From positions 1 through 5,223 of the forward strand of contig JAJRDC010000053.1 of NCBI GenBank assembly GCA_028678635.1: a DNA stretch of 5,223 bases. Direction: 5' to 3'. Position numbers and translations under genes: made by a program. Of the stretch, positions 1 to 4,714 are shown one piece after another. Below the pieces are notes generated by a model, which was given only the letters and a program-made list of their open reading frames with translations, was not told where the DNA came from and ran no database searches. The stretch comes from Methanomicrobiales archaeon (GTDB lineage Archaea > Halobacteriota > Methanomicrobia > Methanomicrobiales > JACTUA01). The number at the start of each line of letters is the position of its first letter. Positions within the stretch are counted from its first letter, which is position 1.

Positions 1-616
1 CTGCGACCCGGACGTTGGGATCCTCGGGTACCACCCCCACCAGCTTCACCCCCAGCGTCTTCTCCAGCTTGGACTGGATGAGAGCGGTGTGCTCGGTACC
101 CGCCCGGTTCAGGATGGCACAGCAGACATGGCCACCCACCACCTCGGTGAGCACCTTGGTTTTTAACGCATCCACGATGGAGGAGACCTCGGGATTCACC
201 ACGAGGATGACCTCGTCAGCGATGGCCAGCGGGATGACCCCGTCCCGGCTGATCCCCGCGGGGGCATCGATGAGGAGGTAGTCGCACCGGTTCACGAGCT
301 CGGCAAGGATGTCCCGGAACCGGTCGGGATTGGCATGCTGGAATCCCTGCAGCGAGATGCCGCTGGGAAGGACCTTCACACCATTGGGGCCGTCGTAGAT
401 CGCCTCGTCCAGGCTGGCCTTTCCCGCAAGCACCTCGTGGATCGTGACCTGGGCTTCCTCGAGCCCAAGGAGGAGACCGATGTTGGCCATCCCGATGTCC
501 GCATCCATGATGTAGGTCTCAAGACCCAGCTTGGCGAGCGCTGCCCCCAGGTTGATGGTGACGGTGGTCTTTCCGGTACCCCCTTTCCCGGAGGCGATGG
601 TGTATGCCCTGATCAT
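1..616 (-). CDS. minD: MinD/ParA-type P-loop ATPase (septum-site/positioning family), 3' end outside window
   Basis: Translated from the ATG at 616, the frame stays open to the window edge, giving about 205 residues; MinD proteins are usually near 260, so the C-terminus (including any amphipathic membrane-targeting helix) is missing. Visible motifs are the deviant Walker A GKGGTGKTT at residues 10-18 with signature Lys11 and catalytic Lys16, the switch I/A' motif DADIGMANIG at 38-47, and Walker B LLIDAPAG at 114-121. These are diagnostic of the SIMIBI MinD/ParA ATPases, which dimerise on ATP and position cell-surface or division machinery at the membrane. The start is supported by GAGGT at 620-624 and by a TATA-like box about 40 bp upstream. 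It is the last visible gene of a minus-strand cluster with a roadblock-domain protein and a DUF2226-like protein. Archaea often have several MinD paralogues, so a division role is not implied; the family call is secure and the specific function is not. Confidence 0.93.
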   Translation of the reverse strand, partial: MIRAYTIASGKGGTGKTTVTINLGAALAKLGLETYIMDADIGMANIGLLLGLEEAQVTIHEVLAGKASLDEAIYDGPNGVKVLPSGISLQGFQHANPDRFRDILAELVNRCDYLLIDAPAGISRDGVIPLAIADEVILVVNPEVSSIVDALKTKVLTEVVGGHVCCAILNRAGTEHTALIQSKLEKTLGVKLVGVVPEDPNVRVA

Positions 617-619
617 TGG

Positions 620-624
620 ACCTC
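620..624 (-). promoter_or_regulatory. Shine-Dalgarno site of the MinD gene
   Basis: GAGGT on the minus strand, 3 nt before the ATG at 616. It matches the anti-SD of archaeal 16S rRNA (GGAGGTGAT complement) and fixes the MinD start. Confidence 0.6.
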
Positions 625-653
625 TTCTCTCATGCAGTGATGGACATCAGGCC

Positions 654-663
654 ATAAATATTT
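654..663 (-). promoter_or_regulatory. TATA-like box for the MinD gene
   Basis: On the minus strand the sequence reads AAATATTTAT in an otherwise GC-rich 70-bp gap. A start of transcription 24-27 bp downstream would fall near 627-631, leaving a leader of about 12-15 nt that contains the GAGGT ribosome-binding site. It could give minD its own promoter in addition to read-through from the two upstream genes. Inferred from sequence only. Confidence 0.5.
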
Positions 664-686
664 GCTCATCTGCCTCATTCTCCCCG

Positions 687-1277
687 TTAAAGCCACCAGT
701 TCAGGATCTGCGCCACGTCCTGTTCAATCGCCTTCCTCTCGGCATCGTCCAGCGATCGCGCAGCCCGCAGGATCACCAGCAGCTCGTCGCCCCGGTGGGT
801 CACCGGGAGGAAGTGCAGATCCCGGTCCTCGGTTTTCCCGCCCCGCCGGTAGATACCGGTCAGCCGGGCGGCCTCTTCAGCCACTCCCGGTGATCGGGAG
901 ACCACGACGAGGCCGTCCCGGGTGGTGATGATCATGTCCTGGAAACCAAACTTGTCACAGACCGCCTGGATGGATCCCCGGATGTCCCGCCGGTCATTCA
1001 GTATCTCGACGGCTGACGATGATTTCACCTCGGATCGCGAGGGGTTCCTCTGTACCGGGGGCGGGGACGCGGGGGCCGGTACGGGGACGGGGAGCGGGCG
1101 TATTTTCGGGGACTGGTCCCGGACAGGGGCGGGGCCCTTCACCTGATCCAGGATCTTGGTCAGGTGGTAGAGCACGATCATCATGATGACCACCTGGAGT
1201 GAACAGACGAGGACAAGGACCTGCAGGAGCAGGATGCTCAGGGATTCAAACTCGGTGGCCATGACAGTGATCCTCAC
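687..1277 (-). CDS. Membrane-anchored roadblock/LC7-like domain protein
   Basis: This 196-residue protein has one strongly hydrophobic segment at about residues 13-37, a proline-rich linker at about 49-85 (runs of PVP/PAP/PPP), and a C-terminal globular domain at about 90-190. That domain contains the pattern IITTRDGLVVVSRS followed by an acidic helix, resembling roadblock/LC7 (MglB-like) domains. Such domains dimerise and regulate small GTPases or scaffold complexes; here the short N-terminus and single helix would tether the domain to the cytoplasmic face of the membrane. The GTG start at 1277 overlaps the stop of the upstream gene (GTGA), implying translational coupling. An ATG five codons later (1262), preceded by GAGG 9 nt upstream, is an equally plausible start. 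The gene ends in TAA 70 nt before minD. The roadblock assignment is from pattern recognition and should be treated as probable; no enzyme motif is visible. Confidence 0.82.
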   Translation of the reverse strand: MRITVMATEFESLSILLLQVLVLVCSLQVVIMMIVLYHLTKILDQVKGPAPVRDQSPKIRPLPVPVPAPASPPPVQRNPSRSEVKSSSAVEILNDRRDIRGSIQAVCDKFGFQDMIITTRDGLVVVSRSPGVAEEAARLTGIYRRGGKTEDRDLHFLPVTHRGDELLVILRAARSLDDAERKAIEQDVAQILNWWL

Positions 1278-2095
1278 TCATCCTTCTCGGTCATCAGGTG
1301 TCCCAGATGGAGTTTCTTCACAATCCCGCGGGCGTTTTTCCGGACCTTGTTCGCGATGTGGTCCACGTCCACGTCATCAAGGGCTTCCATCTCCAGGCTG
1401 GCCAGGGTTGCAGGATCCATTGCCGGTGGTCTGTCCCCGGTACCGGAATCGATTCCCTCTTTCAGGGTGTCCACGGAGGGCACAACCATTGCCCCCGCCG
1501 CGGGGGGGGCAGCACGGGGAGGCCTCGTCGTTCCGGGGGTCCCGGCCTGGGCACCGGTGGGAAGACCCGGATGAACGGATCCTGCGCCGGGAGCAGGAGG
1601 AGTGGGCCCCCCCCGAGGCGGTTCCCGCCGGTGGGACGGGTTTGGCCGCGACGGGACAGGGGGAGGTTCATGGAACTGAACCGCGGAAACCGTGGCCGGA
1701 ACCGGCTCCGGCGTTCGTGGCGGCACAGGGCTTTCTTTAGGAGCCTGCCCTCTCACCGGACCGGTCAATCCCTTCCCGGGAATGGCCGGGACGGTAAGAA
1801 GGAAGGGACCATTGAACTCGAGGACCAGCCTCATCTGGACGGCGTCCAGGTCCGAGAGGATCCCCCCTACCTGCAGGTTCCCGAGGAGGGTGATCGCCTC
1901 CCATGCAGCATCGCCGGCATACGGGGGATATTCGGCCAGGATGACGAGACCGTTCTGGAAGACAAGGGTGCTCGATGAGGTATCCCAGGTGGCCTTCAGG
2001 ATGCCGGTGTACTGGACCTCGTTCAGCTCCCGAAGAAGGGGACCAAGGGGAACGCCCCGGACAATTTCCCGAAATTTCCCCCGTGGGAGTTGCAT
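1274..2095 (-). CDS. DUF2226/DUF4388(PATAN)-like protein with proline-rich linker
   Basis: The 273-residue protein has three parts. The N-terminal domain (about 1-103) starts LPRGKFREIVRGVPL and continues with TGILKA, SSTLVFQNGLVILAE and GDAAWEAI; this resembles archaeal DUF2226 and the PATAN/DUF4388 pattern of 'TG.L.....L.F..G.I..A....GD.A'. A low-complexity linker (about 104-225) is rich in Pro, Gly, Ala and Arg. A charged C-terminal segment (about 226-273, DPATLASLEMEALDDVDVDHIANKVRKNARGIVKK in part) looks helical. No membrane segment or catalytic motif is visible. PATAN-type domains occur in bacterial two-component and GTPase signalling as protein-interaction modules. The start at ATG 2095 is chosen because the likely TATA box (2124-2133) would place transcription start near 2102 and because the family-like N-terminus begins here; an upstream in-frame ATG at 2119 would add eight residues (MKKHQLFI). 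It overlaps the next gene by 4 nt. Function unknown. Confidence 0.85.
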   Translation of the reverse strand: MQLPRGKFREIVRGVPLGPLLRELNEVQYTGILKATWDTSSSTLVFQNGLVILAEYPPYAGDAAWEAITLLGNLQVGGILSDLDAVQMRLVLEFNGPFLLTVPAIPGKGLTGPVRGQAPKESPVPPRTPEPVPATVSAVQFHEPPPVPSRPNPSHRREPPRGGPTPPAPGAGSVHPGLPTGAQAGTPGTTRPPRAAPPAAGAMVVPSVDTLKEGIDSGTGDRPPAMDPATLASLEMEALDDVDVDHIANKVRKNARGIVKKLHLGHLMTEKDE

Positions 2096-2123
2096 TATAA
2101 ATAGCTGGTGTTTTTTCATAAGA

Positions 2124-2133
2124 TAATAATATT
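2124..2133 (-). promoter_or_regulatory. BRE/TATA promoter of the DUF2226-roadblock(-MinD) cluster
   Basis: Minus strand reads GGAAACC then AATATTATTAT, a plausible purine-rich BRE followed by an AT-only box in the divergent gap. The expected transcription start (about 2100-2104) falls 5-9 nt before ATG 2095, suggesting a nearly leaderless message. No Shine-Dalgarno is seen ahead of either candidate ATG, which fits. Confidence 0.5.
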
Positions 2134-2254
2134 GGTTTCCTTATGGAATCCCGGGCAATCTGGGGAGATGGACGGATCCGGCCCGCGGATGGTCCGTAAC
2201 CGCTCCCCCGCGGGATTCCGGGCCGGTCCCGGGCGCCGCGGCACGAGCAGGAAA

Positions 2255-2279
2255 CCGCCCGGTAGAATCGGCCGGGCGG
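2255..2279. repeat. GC-rich inverted repeat in divergent intergenic region
   Basis: Arms CCGCCCGG (2255-2262) and CCGGGCGG (2272-2279) are perfectly complementary over 8 bp around a 9-nt loop. It lies between the divergent promoters, about 55 bp upstream of the response-regulator TATA box, and has no T-tract, so it is not an obvious terminator. It could be a regulator site or chance in GC-rich DNA. Confidence 0.4.
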
Positions 2280-2334
2280 ATTCGGCCGGAAGACGCTCTA
2301 ATCCTCGGGGAAGCCCTGAGGGAGGAGAAAGGAT

Positions 2335-2344
2335 AAATTTATAG
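2335..2344 (+). promoter_or_regulatory. BRE/TATA promoter of the response regulator (and small ORF)
   Basis: GAGAAAGGAT followed by AAATTTATAG gives a purine-rich BRE and TATA box in GC-rich surroundings. Transcription would start near 2365-2370, leaving about 160 nt before the response-regulator ATG, a long leader that holds the 50-codon ORF at 2378. Confidence 0.6.
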
Positions 2345-2377
2345 GAGGAAAATAATTATCAGTCAAGGGAGTGTGAG

Positions 2378-2530
2378 ATGCGGGCCCGTTTCCGAATCCA
2401 CCAGGGAAAGATCCTGCTCCCGCTCCGCCGGAAGAGTGTCGCGTTGCCGTGGTTTCCCCAACCCGTGTCTCCTGCCATCCCCGCACCGGGCAGATCCCCC
2501 CGTGCACAGATCATCGGGGGGAGTGCCTGA
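2378..2530 (+). CDS. Candidate small ORF (50 aa) directly upstream of the response regulator
   Basis: ATG at 2378 is preceded by AAGGGAG (7 nt upstream), sits about 10 nt after the predicted transcription start, and reads 50 codons to a TGA at 2528-2530 that abuts the next ATG (TGAATG). The product is basic and proline/arginine rich (begins MRARFRIHQGKILLPLRRK) with no recognisable domain or membrane segment. The exact abutment and the SD-like site are consistent with a translated leader ORF coupled to the response regulator. Equally, the frame may be open by chance in GC-rich DNA; composition alone does not prove coding. Confidence 0.35.
   Translation: MRARFRIHQGKILLPLRRKSVALPWFPQPVSPAIPAPGRSPRAQIIGGSA
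2516..2525 (+). promoter_or_regulatory. Shine-Dalgarno site of the response regulator
   Basis: GGGGGGAGTG ends 5 nt before ATG 2531 and matches the core of GGAGGTG. It lies inside the 3' end of the small upstream ORF and fixes the regulator's start. Confidence 0.6.
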
Positions 2531-3166
2531 ATGTATACCATACTTGTCGTGGATGATAGTCCCTTTATTGTCGATGTTTTTGTGACCATGCTGGAGAGGG
2601 GCGGTTACCGTGCCGTGGCCGCCTACAGCGGCCTGGAATGCCTAGACATCTTAAAGAACATCACTCCGGACCTGATCCTCCTGGACATCATGATGGAGCC
2701 CATCGACGGCTGGGAGACCCTGGAGCAGATCAAGCGGAACCAGACCACGAAGGACATCCCGGTCCTCATGCTCACGGCAAAGCAGCTGTCGCCCGAGGAG
2801 GCACAGCTCTACGGCATGTACATCGAGGACTACGTGCTCAAGCCCATTACCCACCGGGAACTCTACGACACCATCGAGCATGTCCTCAAGCGCCGTTCCA
2901 CCATCAAGCTGGACATCGAAGAGGCCAGGAAGGCCGGCTTTGACCAGAAGCTCATCGACGAGTACTCGCGCCTGGCAAAGAGCGTAGACGTGAACACCCG
3001 GCTCCTAAAGATCCTGGAGACCACCTACAATATCCACGACACGAACCAGCAGGTCTCCTCCAAGATCTCCCAGGCCATGAAATCCATGAGCGAGTCCATC
3101 AAGGTCCAGGAGGACCGGCTGCAGAACCTCCGGACCGAGCTCACCAAGGTCCTCAACGAGCAGTAG
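2531..3166 (+). CDS. Response regulator with receiver domain and C-terminal helical tail
   Basis: The 211-residue protein starts MYTILVVDDSPFIVDVF. Residues 1-120 form a CheY-like receiver: acidic pair Asp8/Asp9, phospho-acceptor Asp52 in LILLDIMM, Thr82 in LMLTAK and Lys104 in YVLKPI are all present, so phosphotransfer competence is expected. Residues 121-211 (starting TIKLDIEEARKAGFDQ) are charged and predicted helical with heptad-like spacing towards the end (ISQAMKSMSESIKVQEDRLQNLRTELTKVL), suggesting a coiled coil for dimerisation or partner binding. There is no helix-turn-helix, GGDEF, HD or methylesterase domain, so output is probably by protein-protein contact. No histidine kinase is encoded nearby. 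It is divergent from the DUF2226-roadblock-MinD cluster and convergent with the PsiE gene. The start has a good Shine-Dalgarno. Receiver call is secure; output role unknown. Confidence 0.95.
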   Translation: MYTILVVDDSPFIVDVFVTMLERGGYRAVAAYSGLECLDILKNITPDLILLDIMMEPIDGWETLEQIKRNQTTKDIPVLMLTAKQLSPEEAQLYGMYIEDYVLKPITHRELYDTIEHVLKRRSTIKLDIEEARKAGFDQKLIDEYSRLAKSVDVNTRLLKILETTYNIHDTNQQVSSKISQAMKSMSESIKVQEDRLQNLRTELTKVLNEQ

Positions 3167-3179
3167 GACGCGGAATACC

Positions 3180-3185
3180 TTTTTT
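3180..3185 (+). terminator. Oligo-T terminator after the response regulator
   Basis: A run of six T residues 14 nt after the TAG stop. Archaeal RNA polymerase terminates at short oligo-T tracts without needing a hairpin, so this is a likely transcript end. Confidence 0.5.
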
Positions 3186-3296
3186 CGTCGAGCATTTCGA
3201 TCACACGCTGCATCCCTGCCGCCCCTCCCGCTGCCGGTTCCGCGTATCAGCATGTATCAATGTTCACAATATCCGGCGTACTGGTGAGACGCTCCA

Positions 3297-3313
3297 GGGG
3301 GGCTTCCCCCCCC
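3297..3313. repeat. G6/C8 homopolymer hairpin
   Basis: GGGGGG (3297-3302), short spacer CTT, then eight C residues (3306-3313). The runs can pair over six G:C pairs. It sits in the convergent gap and might help bound transcripts, but no T-tract adjoins it. Confidence 0.35.
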
Positions 3314-3503
3314 GCCGGTGTTCGGGGACTTCGGATGATATCTCCCATAGTCCACTGTGGCGGTCCATCCTCTTGTCGGGGGTGGGACCGGGAGGGGATG
3401 GCCCCTTCCCACACCATGTCGCTGAAACCGGACCCCCGCACATATCCCGAGGAACCGCCCGCTCTTCGTATCCTCTGGCATGACGGATTGATCGGGAAAC
3501 CCG

Positions 3504-3950
3504 TTACGGCTGCTCCGGCGTCTGTTCCTCTTCCTCCTTCCCGACGTAGATGATCGCAGCGGTGAGGACACCGATCACGACAGCGATGGCCAGCAGGTCC
3601 ACCGCATTGAAGGTTTCCACGCCCATGGTGATCACTTTCCTGACCATGGCCGTGATCCCGGCAATTAGGATGGGACGTACCAGGATCCGGCTGGTACGGA
3701 AGTAGACGAGGACCGTCTCCAGGATCTCGACGATGATGATAGTGAAGAGGATCGCCTGGAGGACCACGTGGAGTGCCGTTGAGGAAGCGGGGGAACCGGG
3801 AACTGCCATGAGGAGCTGTGCCGCATCCACCAGGGTGAACACAGCCAGGATGGAGAGGACGATGGCGATACCCAGGTAGATGGCGAAGGTGACCACGGTG
3901 ATGGGAAAGACCATCCAGCGGGCACCCTTGATAATCCGATCGCGATCCAT
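3504..3950 (-). CDS. PsiE-family (phosphate-starvation-inducible E-like) membrane protein
   Basis: The 148-residue protein has four hydrophobic segments at about residues 14-40, 61-84, 89-107 and 117-136. Between segments 2 and 4 it carries the PsiE-like core: IIIVEILETVLVYFRTSRILVR in part, with Glu75/Glu78, and ITAMVRKVIT with Arg104/Lys105. The C-terminus is acidic and probably cytoplasmic (KEEEEQ). The length fits the PsiE family (about 130-180). PsiE was named in E. coli from its phosphate-starvation induction; its biochemical role is unknown, so no function is assigned. ATG 3950 is the only sensible start; GAGG lies 14-17 nt upstream, so the ribosome-binding site is weak. The gene stands alone, convergent with the response regulator, with a perfect inverted repeat 22 bp upstream that could regulate it. 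Confidence 0.88.
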   Translation of the reverse strand: MDRDRIIKGARWMVFPITVVTFAIYLGIAIVLSILAVFTLVDAAQLLMAVPGSPASSTALHVVLQAILFTIIIVEILETVLVYFRTSRILVRPILIAGITAMVRKVITMGVETFNAVDLLAIAVVIGVLTAAIIYVGKEEEEQTPEQP

Positions 3951-3971
3951 CCCGGTTCCAGCCTCTGCAGG

Positions 3972-3995
3972 TATCTGGGATCCCTATCCCAGATA
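3972..3995. repeat. Perfect inverted repeat (10-bp arms) upstream of the PsiE gene
   Basis: Arms TATCTGGGAT (3972-3981) and ATCCCAGATA (3986-3995) are exact reverse complements around CCCT. It is 22 bp upstream of the PsiE ATG. The symmetry and location suit a dimeric repressor/activator operator, or a hairpin in the 5' leader that would affect translation. No T-tract follows, so a terminator is unlikely. Confidence 0.65.
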
Positions 3996-4185
3996 GCAGT
4001 TTCGAGATGGTTTCGTGGTGTGTTCCGGGAATTCGCCGCGCGGCACCGATCCACGTCGTCCCCCGGGCCCCATAGTGGTGGTTCTCGGACCTGAGGGCAC
4101 GGAGAGGATATTTCGCCTATCGGAGGAATTTACGCCGGTTGTTTGCCGCGTCCCGAGAAGAGCTTTATTCATTATGGTGAGAATG

Positions 4186-4193
4186 TTTATATA
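4186..4193 (+). promoter_or_regulatory. TATA box of tRNA-Lys (and possibly the rpo operon)
   Basis: TTTATATA matches the archaeal TATA consensus (TTTAWATA). Transcription would start about 4216-4220, some 20 nt before the mature tRNA 5' end. It is the strongest promoter in the window and the only one visible before rpoH. Confidence 0.8.
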
Positions 4194-4237
4194 GTTTTCC
4201 TGCGTCTATTTAATGCCAGATGGTATTGGGGTGGCGG

Positions 4238-4311
4238 GGGCTCGTAGCTCAGCCAGGTAGAGCGCCTGGCTTTTAACCAGGTGGCCGAGGGTTCAAATCC
4301 CTCCGAGCCCG
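4238..4311 (+). tRNA. tRNA-Lys (anticodon UUU)
   Basis: The 74-nt sequence folds as a complete cloverleaf. The acceptor stem is GGGCTCG (4238-4244) with CGAGCCC (4304-4310), and the discriminator is G4311. The D stem is GCTC/GAGC. The anticodon stem is CCTGG/CCAGG with loop CTTTTAA (4270-4276) and anticodon TTT at 4272-4274. The T arm is GAGGG/CCCTC with loop TTCAAAT. CCA is not encoded and no intron is present. It decodes AAA/AAG. A strong TATA box lies 45 bp upstream, and rpoH begins 140 nt downstream with no terminator between. Confidence 0.97.
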
Positions 4312-4324
4312 CTCCCACGGCAAC

Positions 4325-4429
4325 GGTCTCCCGGCAACGGGAGAAGGGCACTGGAGACCATCCCTCCCAAGCAGCGGGGAGGGTCAGACTTCCCGGACAC
4401 GGGAAGAGAGCATCCCGGTCAGCGGGAAT
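4325..4429 (+). repeat. Array of four GC-rich hairpins between tRNA-Lys and rpoH
   Basis: Four consecutive stem-loops fill the spacer. Hairpin 1 is TCTCCCG-GCAA-CGGGAGA (4327-4344), 7 bp with a GNRA tetraloop. Hairpin 2 pairs CCCTCCC (4362-4368) with GGGAGGG (4377-4383) around an 8-nt loop. Hairpin 3 is CTTCCCG-GACA-CGGGAAG (4389-4406), 7 bp. Hairpin 4 is TCCCG-GTCAG-CGGGA (4413-4427), 5 bp. Hairpins 1, 3 and 4 share CCCG-G..A-CGGG but have different flanking stem bases that keep pairing, the pattern expected of a selected RNA structure. None is followed by a T-tract, so the array is probably transcribed as the leader of rpoH mRNA or as a tRNA-trailer RNA. It matches no RNA family I can name. 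Confidence 0.65.
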
Positions 4430-4451
4430 CCATTCACAACAGGGGTAGGGT

Positions 4452-4697
4452 ATGACATTTCATCTGCTGGACCATGTCATGGTACCGGACCACCGGATCA
4501 TGGCCGAAGAGGAGATCGGGGAACTCCTCTCCACCTATCATCTCTCACTCGAGCAACTCCCAAAGATTTTTCATGACGATCCTGCGGTGAAGACCGTGAA
4601 AGCGAAACCGGGGAACGTCATCCGGATCATCCGTTCAAGCCAGACCGCCGGCAGGGCCGAATCGTACCGCCTTGTTGTGAAGAGGCCTAAAAAATAA
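4452..4697 (+). CDS. rpoH: DNA-directed RNA polymerase subunit H (Rpo5/RPB5 C-terminal homologue)
   Basis: This 81-residue protein is the full length expected of archaeal RpoH, which corresponds to the C-terminal domain of eukaryotic RPB5. Characteristic segments are [22 protein letters not shown] (in part) at 5-26, [15 protein letters not shown] at 33-47, [11 protein letters not shown] at 51-61 and [11 protein letters not shown] at 67-76. It is a structural subunit at the downstream-DNA jaw of RNA polymerase. The ATG at 4452 aligns with the family N-terminus; the ribosome-binding site is an imperfect GGGGTAGGGT just upstream. It is followed closely by rpoB'', the standard archaeal order H-B''-B'-A'-A''. 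It is preceded by tRNA-Lys and a hairpin array rather than by its own visible promoter. Confidence 0.96.
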   Translation: MTFHLLDHVMVPDHRIMAEEEIGELLSTYHLSLEQLPKIFHDDPAVKTVKAKPGNVIRIIRSSQTAGRAESYRLVVKRPKK

Positions 4698-4714
4698 CCT
4701 CGGGGCTGATAACT

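Larger units (their letters stand above)
3167..3503. other. 337-bp convergent intergenic region without a convincing gene
   Basis: Open frames here on both strands have arbitrary, Arg/Pro/Gly-rich translations, no start signals and no known domains. Visible items are the T6 tract at 3180, a short direct repeat GTATCA at 3244 and 3254, and a G6 run (3297-3302) followed by a C8 run (3306-3313) that could form a very stable short hairpin. No TATA box of quality comparable to others in the window is seen. It may be a decayed gene or untranslated 3' regions of the two convergent genes. Confidence 0.5.

Noticed and set aside
1298..1978. 226-codon plus-strand open frame opposite the DUF2226-like gene
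   Set aside because: Translation is Arg/Gly/Pro-rich noise from the opposite strand of a proline-rich linker; the minus-strand frame has coherent domains, an overlap with the next gene and a promoter.
2108..2344. 78-codon plus-strand frame in the divergent intergenic region
   Set aside because: Starts inside the neighbouring gene's promoter, has Arg/Gly/Pro-rich composition and contains the GC hairpin and the next promoter.
3257..3571. 104-codon minus-strand frame in the convergent gap
   Set aside because: Overlaps the PsiE coding sequence in another frame, has no ribosome-binding site and a low-complexity basic translation.
3984..4172. 62-codon minus-strand frame starting near the palindromic TATA region
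   Set aside because: The AT-rich box at 4186-4193 also reads TATATAAA on the minus strand, but spacing to ATG 4172 is too short for a leaderless start and there is no Shine-Dalgarno; the product resembles nothing.
4238..4311. tRNA gene as an integration site with a nearby mobile element
   Set aside because: No integrase, no duplicated tRNA 3' end within the window, and the downstream genes are core RNA polymerase genes.
4231..4318. tRNA leader/trailer extension stem (GTGG with CCAC)
   Set aside because: Only 4 bp separated from the acceptor stem by unpaired bases; too weak to call a processing element, and the tRNA has no intron needing a bulge-helix-bulge.
4327..4406. CRISPR-like or REP array reading of the hairpins between tRNA and rpoH
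   Set aside because: The units differ in sequence and spacing and share only the CCCG/CGGG core; there are no constant repeats with unique spacers.
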